From Chamaecrista fasciculata (Eukaryota > Streptophyta > Magnoliopsida > Fabales > Fabaceae), in assembly GCA_003254925.1 (NCBI GenBank), contig QANZ01051717.1, positions 1 through 64,000 of the forward strand: DNA of 64,000 bases, given 5' to 3'. Positions 13,428 through 26,400 of this stretch are shown piece after piece. A program made the translations under genes and the position numbers. The notes under the pieces were generated by a model. The model was not told the origin of the DNA, made no database searches, and saw only the letters and a program-made list of their open reading frames with translations. The number at the start of each line of letters is the position of its first letter. The stretch's first letter is position 1.

Positions 13428-13630
13428 GGTTACCAAAAGTTTAGGTCAGTTGGGCCTAAAGGCTCACCAAGGTTAGGGCATGCCTCCAATCTCTATGAAT
13501 ACTTATAGATATACGTACAAATCGCCTATCACGAAGGTCCTCACAACGATAGTCAAAATAGAACTCACGACATTGTGAGTTATGAGTCAATTTCTTACCA
13601 ACTGACCAACATTTCTTGGCAACAACAACA
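13428..13630 (-). mobile_element. tRNA-derived SINE, copy 1
   Basis: Read on the minus strand it begins with a tRNA-like head (GTTGGTCAGTTGGTAAGAAA, an A-box-like stretch). It continues into the same body as the copy at 38437-38630: TTGTGAGGACCTT, TATAAGTATTCATAGAG, GGCATGCCCTAACCTTGGTG. The B-box is better preserved in the other copy. Open frames here are by-products. Confidence 0.6.
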
Positions 13631-13680
13631 TATTTAGATAAAACTAAAATCATGTTTTGCAAAAAATACATAAGGGATAC

Positions 13681-16600
13681 TGTTGGGATAAATTTTGTAT
13701 AGATTATTTTATTTTATTAAGCGCTAGAATATAAGTTAATTAACGTTAGAATAATGTTTAGTTGGTTATTTTATTAAATGTGCTTATTTTGATAATTGCC
13801 AAAAATTCTTTTAATGATATATATATATATACATTAATATTGGCTTGATATATTTTTCCTAATTATGTATATGTTAATATTGCCTAGACGATATATTTTT
13901 ATTAAATAATAAGTTATTATTTTGAAAGATCATTTATGTCTTGGATTATTGCTTTATTTATTTCGACATATTGATTAGAATCAGAATTTCATTATGTATA
14001 AAATCAGTGATTATGTGTTAATCTATTTAAAAAAGGAAAGAAATCTGAGAATTATTCCTGTTCCTTAATTATCGCTATGATTGAAGGAACTGTTTAGGAA
14101 ACTTTCTAAGTTTTGTTATAATCTTTATATCTGATTTATTTCAAGTGCAAAACATGCCTCATTGCAATAACTCTGTGTTATATACATTGGGAAAGTTTAA
14201 GATGACTGTTGAGATTATTATTTAATGCTAAATCTATTTTTTGGAAAGATTTCTGCTAATTGCTCCTATTCCGCAGGTCAAGGAACTATCTTAAGGAAAG
14301 TTTTCAAACTTTCATATTCTGACCCTGCTGATTAAAGCTCAACGTCTATATGTCATTATTATCAGATGAGCAATATGGAAATTCAGTCAAGACTCTAAAG
14401 AAGGCGAAAGACAAATCAAATATGTTGAAGATACTATTGTTCCTAGCCGTTGGAGTATTAAAAGTTGAAGAACATTTCCATTTCAAGCTGCTAAAGCTGC
14501 TATCTATAAAAGCTGAAGAATTCAAATGATGAAAACGCAAGACTGTGTGTTAAGCAAGTGCTGAAGTTGCTAAGTGCGAAAACTCTTTGTGAGAACCCTT
14601 TGTGGGATTAGTCCTTGTGACAATTCACCTTTGTGTGTGAACCTATCTCTTTGTGAGAGAACCAATTTCTTTCATCTCATACCTTCTGATTCGTTCGTAT
14701 ACCTCCTAGTGGTAATAGGTTGCCTTCCCTCGGTTGTTGTGAAACCCTATAGTGGTTATCCGTGAGTGGTTGCACTGTAAGAGGAGTTGCTGTGAGGAAC
14801 CTTATTGTTACCCGTGAGGACTTGTGGTTTGGGAAACTGTAAAAGTGTGAAACCCTAGTGGTGATCCGTGAGTTGTTGAGTGCCAATTGTAATTTGGTTA
14901 GTTTGCCCAGCAATAATATAAAAATCCCTTGCTTTGTGCTTGGGGACTGGACGTAGGTTTAAGAGAAAGTTCTTTGTGGGACTAGTATCTTATTCTGAAC
15001 CAGAATAAATCTACTGTGACTTGTTCCTTATCCTTTCTCCTTTATATTCCGCATTTTCTTTTTGAGTTAAGGATTAGTTTTCTTTCATTAGCAATTTGTT
15101 TATGTATACATATATATCTGTCTTGCTTAAGTGTTTGCTTTATCTGAATATCTGTGATCTTAAGCATATTTGTTATTGCTAAGAAGCCTTGTTCTGAAAG
15201 AAACTGTTTAAAGGAACTGTTCTAAGGAATTTATATTAGAGGGATTGTTTTGAGTAACTGTTTTAAGGAACTTTGTTAAAATTTGTTTTTAGCTTTAGAA
15301 AAAGTTTTGAAATACCAATTCACCCCCCTCTTAGTATATTTTCCTTGTGCATTCTAACTAACAAGTGGTATCAGAGCAGTGTCTCTATATATATCTGATT
15401 TGGTGTAATAGCCCTAAGAAAAGATCCTGAGTCAAGATGCAGAACAACAATGACAACAGCTATGCTGGTGGTATCTCTATGCACAAGCCTCCTTATTTCA
15501 ATGGGACTGACTATACCTACTGGAAGAACCGCATGAAGATTTTTGTTGAATCTAACAACCCTCAAATCTGGCGGATTATCAAAAATGGTCCTATTGAGAT
15601 TACAAAGAAAGAGACTGCACTCAATAGTAGAGCTATTAACTGTATTTATTGTGCTGTGAGTGCAGATGAATTCAAGAAGTTATCAAGATGTGAAACCGCC
15701 AAAGAAATGTGGGACAAACTCCAAGTCACGTCTGAAGGAACAACCGAGCTGAGGAAGTCTCGAATTGATTCACTCATGAAAGAGTATGAGAACTTTTAGA
15801 TGAAGGAAACCGAGAAGATTGATGAGATGTTCGAGAGATTCGGAAAAATCATCAATGACCTGGATTCCTTAGGAGAACGTCTTGAGCAGGAGAAAATTGT
15901 TAGAAAAGTTGTGAGGAGTTTATCCTCAATCTGGGAAATCAAGGTGACAGCCCTTCATGAAAGTCAGAAGCTGGAGTCAATGACCATAGATGATCTCAGA
16001 GGAAACTTACTTACATATGAATCAACTTTCCTAGCTGAGAAAGTACAGAACCTCAAGAAAAGCAAAGGGATCGCTCTCAAAGCCACTGAAAGTGATGATG
16101 AAAATGATGAAGAACCCCTTGATGAAGAGGAAATGGTGCTGCTAGCAAGACGCTTTAATAAGTTCTTCAAACTGAGAAGGACACAGTTCCTTAGGAAGAA
16201 TTCCCCGCCAGCAAGGAACCCTTCATTGACAACAACTCCAAGAAAGGCAAAGAAGTGATATGCTACGAATGTAAGAAGCCTGGACATGTCAGACCAGATT
16301 GCCCTCTACTCAAAAAGTCAAAATTCAGAAAGAAGAAGGCAATGGTAGCTGAATCCTCATGGGATGATGAAAAAAAGGATCTTATGGCTGAGGAAGAAGA
16401 CTATGAAGACACAGATACAGCAAGCCTCTGTTTCATGGCTACTGTTGATAACAAGGTAAAATCAAACCTTGATATCTTTGCTGATTTAAGTAATGATGAG
16501 ATTGTGTCTGAATCTTATAAACTGCTTGAGTCTTTCTTTATTCAAAAAGAGAAGTTGAAAAATGAAAGAAAAGAGAAGAATGAGCTGGAGTTGAAAATTA

Positions 16601-17673
16601 GAGAATTGGAAGAAGAAAATGAGAAGTTGAAAAGTGAGGATGAAGCTATGAGAGAAGAATGTGAGAAGTTGAAGAAAGAAAAAGAAGAAGAAGTTGAAGA
16701 GATGAGAAAAGAAAATACTATTCTTGAGAAGAAAAATATGAGTCTTGTTTGAGGGAAGACAACTATGTCAACTATAAGTCAACTATGTGACAAGGGACAT
16801 AAGGTTGTGTTCAATTCAACCAAGTGCTCTATCTTTGAGAAAGGAAGTAGCAGGACCTTGTTTGAGGGAAGCAGAAAGGAGAATATTTACAGAATAACTT
16901 CTGCTGAAGCAAACCTCTCCTCACATCATTGCCTACCCTCTACAACAGATCAAACCTGGCTATGGCACAGAAGATTGGGACACGCTAGCATGGGAAAGAT
17001 ATCTAAGCTATCAAAAGAAAACCTGGTGAATGGCTTGCCCAAGCTGACTTATGTCAAAGATCACATTTGTGAAGCATGTCAACACGGGAAGCAGATAAGG
17101 AGTTCCTTTAAGCTGAAAGAACATGTATCAACTTCAAGGCCTCTACAACTCATACATATGGACCTCTTCGGACCAATGAGAACTGAAAGCATTGGTGGCA
17201 AATCATATGGAAACGTGCTGGTAGATGATTACTCGAGGTACACATGGGTTTATTTCCTAGCTAACAAAAGTGATTGTTTTGACTCCTTCAGGACCTTCTA
17301 TTTACAAGTATACAATGAAAAAGGGTACGTGATTACAAGCATAAGGAGTGATCATGGTAGAGAATTTGAAAATGCAAAGTTCCAAGAGTTCTGTGAAGAA
17401 CATAGAATTACACATAATTTCTCTGCACCAAGAACTCCTCAACAGAACGGAGTAGCTGAAAGGAAGAACAGATCCTTACTTGAAATGGCAAGGACTATGC
17501 TATGTGAAAATGATGTGGCTAAGAACCTTTGGGCAGAAGCAGTACGTACAGCTGCTTATATCATCAACCGATGCATTATAAGGTCGGTATTGAACAAGAC
17601 TACATATGAGTTATGAAAAGGAAGAAAGCCAAACATTGGTTACTTTCATGCCTTCGGGTGTAAATGCTACATT
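13681..17673 (+). mobile_element. Ty1/copia LTR retrotransposon, broken
   Basis: Fossil element. The 5' LTR is 13681-15363 (TGTTGGGATAAATTTT to TTCTAACTAACA), followed by the primer binding site TGGTATCAGAGC at 15366-15377, complementary to initiator tRNA-Met. The gag region follows from about 15437, with the MHKPPYFNGTDYTYWK start typical of copia Gag (DUF4219/UBN2) and a zinc knuckle CYECKKPGHVRPDCP near 16260. A charged coiled-coil stretch comes next. The pre-integrase domain (about 16780-17090) and integrase core (about 17110-17620, HMDLFGPM, DDYSRYTW, RSDHGREF, PQQNGVAERKN) complete what is visible. LTR motifs such as GGGACTGGACGTAGG suggest the SIRE-like group. It is broken at several points and cut off at 17674 by an LTR of another family; its remainder and 3' LTR are not in this window. 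Confidence 0.88.
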
Positions 17674-18515
17674 TGTTGGAGATTGTGCCCTAGGGCCAAT
17701 CATTTTATGTATATGTTTTGAACTTATGGTTGATTAATTTATAGTTGATAAATTATGTTGTTATCATATTATTAGCATGTTTACTATGATAGCATCCTTG
17801 ATTAATTATAAGATAATTGATCTAAATCTGTCCCTGGTCGCTCATTCAAGTGGGAACTTGAAATGAACTAAGACCAGCATGACCTCGGTGTATAGAGATA
17901 CATGCACTAGATGCTTTACGAGAGTCATGGTGCAATTATGTAAGGGGTTACAAGTTGCTGGATCGACCCGGAGAGTCCTGCATGGGTTTAGTCATTAGCT
18001 AGCCTCTCCTGTACATCTGTCACGATGCCTTAGACCTGAGGTCTTGACTATTCTGGCATTGTAGTTGTCGAACTTTGGCCTAGTCCAACGTTGCCCGTAG
18101 CAGGGTAGCCATACAGGCTAGGTACGGGTTTGGTTGATTACAGTGCTGAGGAATGTGGTTGACCAAGATGGAATTTTGTCCCTCATAGAGATGGGAAATA
18201 TCTAACTGGCGCCCTCGATGAGTCTGTCCAAGGAAAGAGTGGCCACTCAGGAAAACGGGACTAACTCAGGAAATCGAGAAAGTTGTGGTTTGGATTAAGG
18301 ATGACTTTCCCATGCCTTATCTAGAACCGAGATATCGTGTGACAATAGGGTCTATGACAAGGTGGTACTAAGGTTAAAACGTTTTTGATAAAACGATAAC
18401 TCACGTGTTTTGGGTAGTCGTGATGGCTTGCTAGAGTCCGCTCTCGACTTGTGAGTCATAGAGATGACTTGCTGCCAACTTCACGTGAGGCCTGCTGGGT
18501 CACACATGAGCAGGA
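17674..18515 (+). mobile_element. Partial LTR, TGTTGGAGATTG family
   Basis: Starts TGTTGGAGATTGTGCC inside the integrase region of the copia element and follows the 2259-4575 LTR closely for about 840 bp. It stops where an oppositely oriented LTR of the same family begins. Fossil; only the first part is present here. Confidence 0.85.
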
Positions 18516-20570
18516 TGTTGGGAATTCCAGGCGCCAAACGCAGCGGAAGCAGAAATATAAAATTAAAAATTAAACGCGCCAAGCCCTAAAATTCTCGAAC
18601 GGATCCGCTAGTAGAATTTAAAACTTGTTAAGATGGTGGTATACCTCACGAGTTCCAATCGGTTGGTTGTACAAGGCGTGTCATAGGAGTCCACTCGTAG
18701 CGTCCTCCCTCCGCCGGTGATCCACACGAGCAGTTTGTCGGGCACCAAGGTGCTAGCCTTCTGTTCTTTTCTCCAAAAGAACCAGGGACCAAATCTACAG
18801 TGTATGAATTCAAGCACTCCTTCTTGAATCAAGAACAAGGTGGCGCAAGGGGCAGGAAAGCACAAAACCCCTTTTGTTTTCCTACTCTCAAAAACCCTAG
18901 ATGTTGAATTAGGTGAACTCTCTCTAACTCCTTAGGAAATTCGACCTATTCTCTCTCTAAAACTAAAGTGGCGATTTTTCTCTCTCTCTACAAGGAGAAG
19001 ACAAAATCGCAAAATGAGCTAGGGTTAGGAGGCAAGTCGACTTGCTCCTCCTTTTAATTATAATTTTGGTGATTTTAATAATCCTAAAATCATGATATTA
19101 CAATAATATTATAATTTTAGGACTTGAATTTCTAATTAAAATATTGCCTTAATATTTCAATTTAAATTCAAAATGCAATCTCTGAGAATAAAATGGAAGA
19201 TCAAATCTTCCCATGGGACCCACAGAGCAATGCGCCATCCTCCTCCCATTTATCTTGGAATTTTATAAATCAAAAACATTCCCAACAATTAGGAAGTCAT
19301 GATTCTCCAAAGATTATGAGTTAAGATATCACCCAAATATCTTTGATTCAAATCTTTTGATATCTCCATCAAATCTTTTGAATTCAAACTCATGACTTTA
19401 AATAATAAAAATTTTTTATTAATCTAAACTCATTCAATGAGGCGCCACCCTCAAACCAATATTAGAGAATTTAATAAATCAATAATTTCCTAACTTTTAG
19501 GAATCTTATATGATTTATTTTCCCTAATATTATAATTGTAAATAATTAATCCCTATTAACTATTTAACAATTATTATATTTAAACTTATCCCACAAATTT
19601 AAATATATCACAACTGTAGATTATTTAAGACAAGACTTAATATCCCAGACATTTTGCTATGTCTTAAATTGTGTCACCGGGGTGACCCACGAATTAACCC
19701 TAATCCGTGTCCCTATAAGCGGTGTCCTGATCTTGCTCATGTGTGACCCACCAGGCCTCACGTGAAGTTGGCAGCAAGTCATCCCTATGACTTACAAGTC
19801 GTGAGCGGACTCTAGCAAGCCATCACGACTACCCAAAACACGTGAGTTATCGTTTTTACCAAAATCGACTTAACCTTAGTACCTCCTCGTCATAGACCCT
19901 ATTGTCCTACGATATCTTGGTCATGGATTAGGCACAGGAAAGTCATCCATAATCCAAACCTCAACTTTCTCGAATTCCTGAGTTAGTCCCATTTTCCTGA
20001 GTGGCCACTTTTTCCTTGGACAGACTCATCGAGGGCGCCAGTTAGATATCTCCCATCTAATGAGGGACAAAATCCCATCTTGGTCAATCCACATTCCTCA
20101 GCACGGCAATCAACCAAACCCGTACCTAGCCCTTATAGCTACCCTGCTACGGGCAACGTTAGACCAGGCCAAAGTCTGACAACTGCAACGCCGGAATAAT
20201 GATGACCTCAGGTCTAAAGCGTCGTGACAGCGTACAGGAGAGGCAAGCTGATGACTAAACCCATGCAGGACTCTCCGGGTCAGTCCAGCAATTTGTAACC
20301 CTTTACATAATTGCACCATGACTCTCGTTCCAGCATCTAGTGCATGCATCTCTATGCACCGAGGTCATGCTGGTCTTAGTTCATTTTCGCTCCCACGAAA
20401 ACAATCGACCAGGGACAGATTTTAGATTAATTATCACATAATTAATCACGGACGATATCATAGTAAACATGCTAATAATATGATAACACATTAATTTAAC
20501 TCTATAAATTAATCCAAATGTTCATAACATTTTACATAAAATGATTGGCCCTAGGGCACAATCTCCAACA
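18516..20570 (-). mobile_element. Minus-strand LTR 1 (3' LTR) of the same family
   Basis: A 2055-bp LTR running TGTTGGGAATTCC on the plus strand to CAATCTCCAACA; its sense is minus. Immediately outside its start (20571 onward) the minus strand reads GCAAGTGGGAGTC, a polypurine tract, which sets orientation and marks it as a 3' LTR. The minus-strand open frames within it (for example 18608-18865 and 20110-20349) are non-coding by-products. Fossil. Confidence 0.85.
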
Positions 20571-20645
20571 GACTCCCACTTGCACTAGGGTACAATCATT
20601 AATCTAGCTGTTCCTACTCCTAGGTACACTGATCAATGCGTCTAA
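20571..20645 (-). mobile_element. 75-bp stretch between paired LTRs
   Basis: The only sequence between the two minus-strand LTRs. It contains the polypurine tract next to the 3' LTR and no coding sequence. I do not see a TGGTATCAGAGC-type primer site beside the 5' LTR. The pair therefore looks like an element with almost no internal domain. Confidence 0.65.
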
Positions 20646-22528
20646 TGTTGGGAATTCTAGGCGCCTAACGCAGCGGAAGCAAATATAAAAATTAAAAATA
20701 AAACACGTCAGGTCCTAAAATTCTCGAACGGATCCGTTAGTAGAATTTAAAACTTTTAAGATAGTGGTATACCTCACGAGTTTCAATCGGTTGGTTGAAC
20801 AAGGCATGTCCTAGGAGTCCGTCCACATCGTCCTACCTCTGCCAGTAATCCACACGAACAGTTTCTTCGGGCACCAAGGTGCTAGCCTTCGGTTCTTTTC
20901 TCCAAAAGAACCAGGGACCAATCTACAGTGTATTTGAACTCAAGAACTCCTTCTTGATTCAAAATCTAAAAGTGGCGCAATGGAGAATTCCCACAAGAAC
21001 TCCTTCTTGTCTTTCCTTCTCACACAAACCCTAATTTTTGGTGACTACAAATCGAATTTCCTAACTCCTTAGGCAAACTGGATTTTTCCCTCTCAACTCT
21101 TGAGAACCAAAAATTTTCCTCACTTGGAACTTTGAAGGAGGCGATTTTTCTATCTCTCTCAACAAGGAGGATGAAAATTGCACAAATGAATTCTCACTCA
21201 CATCTCTGCCTAGGCGCCTAGCCATAGGGCTTTTATAATTATTTTTAGAGCATTATTATAATTCTATAATCATAATAATATGGCTTCATGACTTGAATTT
21301 CAAATTATAATATTACCATAATATTAAATTTAAATTCAAATCGTAATCTTAGGGAATCAATTTGAAGATCAAATCTCCCTTGGGACCCACCTAAGCATGG
21401 CGCCATATTGCTCCAAATTATCCTTGAAATTTTATAAATCAAAAACCTTCCTAACTCTTAGGAAGTCATGATTCTCCAAAGATCCTGATTTGAGATCTTA
21501 CCAAATCTATTTGAATTCAAATCTTTTGATATCTCCATCAAATCTTTTGAATTCAAATTCATGACTTAAATTAATAAAACATTTTTATTAATAAAAATCA
21601 TCAAAAGAGGCGCCACCCTCATGCCGATATTAGGGAATTTTATAATTCAATAATTTCCTAACTCTTAGGAACCTTATCTGAATTATTTTTCCTTAATATT
21701 TTAATTGTAAATAATTAATCCCCATTAATCATTTAACAATTATTATATTTAAATTTGTCCCACAAATTTAAATACTTCACAACTGTAGATCAATTAAGAC
21801 AAGACCTAATGTCCCAGACATTTCCTCTGTGTCTTAAATCGTGTCACCGGACTGACCCACGAATTAACCCTAATTCGTGTCCCTTTTAAATGGTAACCTG
21901 TTCCTGCTCGTGTGTGACCCAGCAGGCCCCACGTGAAGTTGGCAGCAAGTCATCTCCATGACCTACAAGTCGTGAGCGGACTCTAGCAAGCCATCACGAC
22001 TACCCAAAACACGTGAGTTATCGTTTTTACCAAAACCGACTTAACCTTAGTACCACCTTGTCAAAGACCCTATTATCCTACGATATCTTGGTCATGGATT
22101 AGGCACAGGAAAGTCATCCATAATCCAAAACCTCAACTTTCTCGATTTCCTGAGTAAGTCCCATTTACCAGTGTGGCCACGCATTTCCTTGGACAGACTC
22201 ATCGAGGGCGCCAGTTAGATATCTCTCATGTAACGAGGGACAAAATCCCATCTTGGCCAGTCCACATTCCTCAGCACGGCAATCAACCAGACCCGTACTT
22301 AGCCCTTATGGCTACCCTGTTACGGGCAATGTTAGACTAAGCCAAAGTCTGACAACTGCAACGCCGGAATAATGATGACCTCAGGTCTAAGGCGTCGTGA
22401 CAGGTGTACAGGAGAGGCAAGCTGATGACTAAACCCATGCAGGACTCTCCGGGTCATGTCCAGCAACTCGTAACCCCTTACGTAATTGCACCATGACTCT
22501 CGTACCAGCATCTAGTGCATGCATCTCT
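20646..22528 (-). mobile_element. Minus-strand LTR 2 (5' LTR), cut by CACTA
   Basis: Same family and orientation as 18516-20570, very similar along its length. It ends at GCATCTCT where a CACTA terminus begins, so its outer end (and that side's target duplication) is not visible. Fossil. Confidence 0.82.
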
Positions 22529-22948
22529 CACTACAAGAAAACAGGCAATTTGTGACAGAAAAATCCGTCACAAAATGTCAAAATTCCGTCACAAATCAAG
22601 TTTGTAACGGAATTTGTGACGGAAAACGTCCGTCACAAAACAAGGCGTCACTAATCTAATTTGTGACGGACTAGAGGTTTGTCACAGATTGGTGACGAAA
22701 TTTGTTACGGAATAACTCCGTCTCAAGTTGTGACTAACATATCTGTCACAATTTGTGACGGACTGTCCGTCACAAAGTCCGTCACAATTTTGTGACAGAG
22801 CATTGTCCGTCACAAATTTGCGACACTCATTTTTGTGACAAAGTGTGTTCCGTCACAGATTCCGTCACAAATTTGTCCAGATTTTGTGACAACCTCCTCT
22901 ACTAATTATATTCTCAAATTTAAATATAAATATATATTACGAATTTAT
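22529..22948 (+). mobile_element. CACTA (En/Spm) transposon terminus
   Basis: Begins CACTACAAGAAAA, the standard terminus of plant CACTA elements. It is followed by dense subterminal repeats of TTTGTGACGGA and its reverse (TCCGTCACAAA) in both orientations, which are transposase binding sites in this superfamily. The preceding TCT would be the 3-bp target site. The element runs into the gap at 22949; no transposase or second terminus is visible. Confidence 0.85.
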
Positions 22949-22949
22949 N
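22949..22949. other. Assembly gap (single N)
   Basis: Single N. On its right neither CACTA nor LTR sequence resumes, so an unknown length is missing. Confidence 0.9.
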
Positions 22950-23497
22950 AAAATATAAATCAATAACAATTTTATTTATTTATTTTAGTTGATGGATACT
23001 GGATATCGAGTATCCTATATTCATATTTTTTTACGATATTTCGAATACCCGTTGGATATCAGAGATCGGATAAGGTACATATACGGATATTAATTTATCA
23101 AAAATATGAATAAGGCACATATATTAAATTAGATAGAATGAACGGATACAAATATGGATAGTGATAAAATCATCAAATACTCTCATGATGCCATCCCTAT
23201 TCTCAGCTCATGAAAAAATTATTTGGATTTCCCTATCCAATGGCAATATCACTGTTAACTACATAACTTATCAGTAAAGCTAAACTATAAACTATTGACA
23301 AAAAAAATCTAAACCACACTATTTCACATGGGTTGTTTCTTTTTTTCTTCTCCAGACAACAAAAAAAGCCTTTCTTCACTTTGAATATAATATATATATA
23401 TATTCTATATACATGCACACTTGTATTCTTCCTTTAGGTGAAGATGAGAGACTTAAGTATAGATAGTTCATGATTGACACTGTGTATTCATTCACCT
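22950..23497. other. RBOH 3' flank
   Basis: AT-rich, no gene. 22990-23110 carries GGATATC / GAGTATCC-like inverted motifs of a degenerate repeat. The 3' untranslated region of the RBOH gene (minus strand) must lie in the right part of this interval; I cannot place its end. Confidence 0.4.
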
Positions 23498-26400
23498 CTA
23501 GAAGTTCTCCTTATGAAAGGTAAAACGTGTAGTTGTCTCCAGGCTGAATTCATGGCAAAGAGTCTTAAGTGTTTTGATGAGAGCAGGACTACCACAGTAG
23601 AATACACCTATATGAACAGCATCAACAAATAGTCAGTGTTGAGAAGACATGCTCTTTAACGTTTGTCTTCCATTCTCAATGTCATTTAAAATTTCGAAAA
23701 CTTGGAATCAATAGTTTGTATAAAGGATAAAAATGTATAACCAAAGAAGTTTAATAACTGTGCATAAAACCCTCTCATAAACTTTGAAAACTGACCAAAG
23801 ATCTAATTTTTTATTTTGCGCAAAAAACTCATTTAGTTGAAATTTTCACTGAAAAAACCAAGAAATTTTTTATTTTTGAAAAATTACCAAGCTGACAAAT
23901 TAATTTCTAAAATATTAAAATATACCGTTTAATCTTTAAAAGAACAGAACAGCATACTTATTAGTCTTTTCCATGGACTAAAAGGTATACCATTTGATTC
24001 TTTCGAGTATTAAATTGTGTATTTTAATCTACTGAATTTTGAATACTAACGAATATACAGTTCAATCTAATGAAGAAAACTAGTATAAATAAGACTTAAA
24101 ATAGAGTTCTTCAACATAAAATAGAGTTCTTCTAGAACCTGATAGCAACTGTGCTTAAATTTTGTATACCTATTCGGGAATTCTCATGTGTGCTGGCCAA
24201 GTCAGAGAAGACTTTTTTCCAGTTGGGTCTTGCAAAATGAGTTCGTATCTGGGCATATAGTATCATGACAAAAGTAAAAAGGTCATTAGAGGGTTTAATT
24301 ATGTTTCAATGAAGCAAGTGCTTTAATCTTAATTAGTGCTAAATCAATACCCTGCTCTCTGAAACTACATCAACTCCATTTTTAGCATGCTGCAGTCTCT
24401 GCACCATGGCGATTAGAGCCGACCTAGCATCACCTTCTTCGTGCACACTAGTCAAGTAATTGTGCATTTCTATAATATGCTGCAACATTCAAAGATGCCC
24501 CAAAAATTATTATACCGTCAAATATTATGTGATGGAGAAAATTCAACTAAAAGTAGATTTGAGGTGTTTGTTAAGGTTTCAATCTCTCACATTTTGGTCA
24601 TAGTCTGCAATATCATCCATGACACCTTTGAACCATTCAAATGAAGCCTGCTCTCTCGTTACCCAGTAAAAATATGCTCTTTGAGGACCTTTCTTATCTT
24701 CTGATGAACTGCCATGAACATTTTCCTGCAGATTTTGTTCAAGTGTTCTCTTCCATGTTAAAGCCCCATAAAAAAGAATTAATTTCGGTGGAATTAAGGA
24801 CAAAAGTACGGACGTTCAGTTTCAAACTTTTCAATAAAAATGGAAAGTACTTTTATGGAAGAGCAATTCATATGATGGTAAAATGGAAAAAATATTAATT
24901 TATCGTAATTTTATTTAAGAACATGGTAGCAAACTTGTTAAAACCGCAGCAAATTTTTCTCTTAAACTTGTTAATTGCATTCCTTACTGTTTCAGCAGTT
25001 TCTGGCTTGATATGGTTTAGGATATCTTTGAGAATACTGATCATCGGCGTGGCCCCAATTCCCAGTCCTACGAGTAAGAGGACATCATACTTCTTATAGT
25101 CTTGTGCTGGGGCTCCATATGGTCCTTTAATGAGGATCTTTGGATATCTGATGCATGGAAAAGAAGCGAAATCAGATCAACGCAAATTGTTTAGTAAGTT
25201 AAGAATCAAGAAGTTCTATCTACCTTGATGCTGAATGTTCATCAAGCTTTCTTGTTTCCAGCCTTACAAGGCTTCCCTTTCTTGTATTCTGGGGCTCACA
25301 AGCCTGCATTTCTTGGACTTAGTACAGTTTGATGTTTAACAAAAACTATTGTCTCTATTACTCATCTAGAAGCTAACTTAACATTTATAGCTCGGTTTAT
25401 ACGATGTGAGTTATGAGTTTACTGCTTGAAAGATAATAAAATCAAGGGTAAATTACACTTTGGTACCCTGTGGTTTGACCCTATTTCACTTTGGTACCCT
25501 GTGGTTTGAAACTTAACACTTTGGTACCCTGTGGTATTCTCCTTTAACACTTTGGTACCCTTTGGAGCTATTTTGTAATTTTAACCATAATAAATTTTAC
25601 AAAAATTACATATTGACCCCAAAAAAATTTTAAATTTTTCATTTTAGTCCCTATATAATATGTATCCAGGGACCTATTTGTAATTTTTTGAAAATTTTTT
25701 GGGGTCAATATGTAACTTTTGAAAAATTTGTTATGGTTAAAATTACAAAATAGCTCCAAAGGGTACCAAAGTGTTAATGGAGAATACCACGGGGTACCAA
25801 AGTGTCAAGTTTCAAACCACAGGGTACCAAAGTGAAATAGAGTCAAACCACAGGGTACCAAAGTGTAATTTACCCTAAAATCAAATAAGTCCGAATATTT
25901 GGAAAGATATATCAGTTAGATTGTGCCATCAGTTATGTTAACCTCACATAAACAAATAATTACCATAATTTGTTAGCAGTATCCATTTGAGTTGCTTACC
26001 ATCCACAACAGCTAATAACATTCCACGCTAGAGAAAATTGGTCCATGTGGACAACTCTATTATCATGAGGTTTTGTTTTGGCCAAATATTATCATGAGGT
26101 TTACACAAACCCGCAACACGATCAAAATTGATGTGAGTTTCAAAAGGTTTGCAGAAATTTGGTGCAATTATCTTTTAAGTACCACAGAAATGTATAAAGA
26201 CGAAATAGTTGGCATCAATTGATTTATATAGCCAACCCCACCTAATGGAAAAAAGGCTTTTATTGTTGTTGTTATACCTTTTAAGTACTAAACTGGAACA
26301 AGCGTCTTTCAGAAACTGGAATAATAGTATATTCAATAATGTATAATGGTAAACACTAAACATTACCTGAGCAAATCTGTTTTTAAGCTCTGTAGTCCAA

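Noticed and set aside
20571-20645. Possible short host gene or RNA between the two LTRs
   Set aside because: The stretch holds an LTR-element polypurine tract and nothing gene-like.
22529-22948. CRISPR-like or satellite array from the repeated TTTGTGACGG motif
   Set aside because: The spacing is irregular and both orientations occur; with the CACTACAAGAAAA end this is CACTA subterminal structure in a plant genome.
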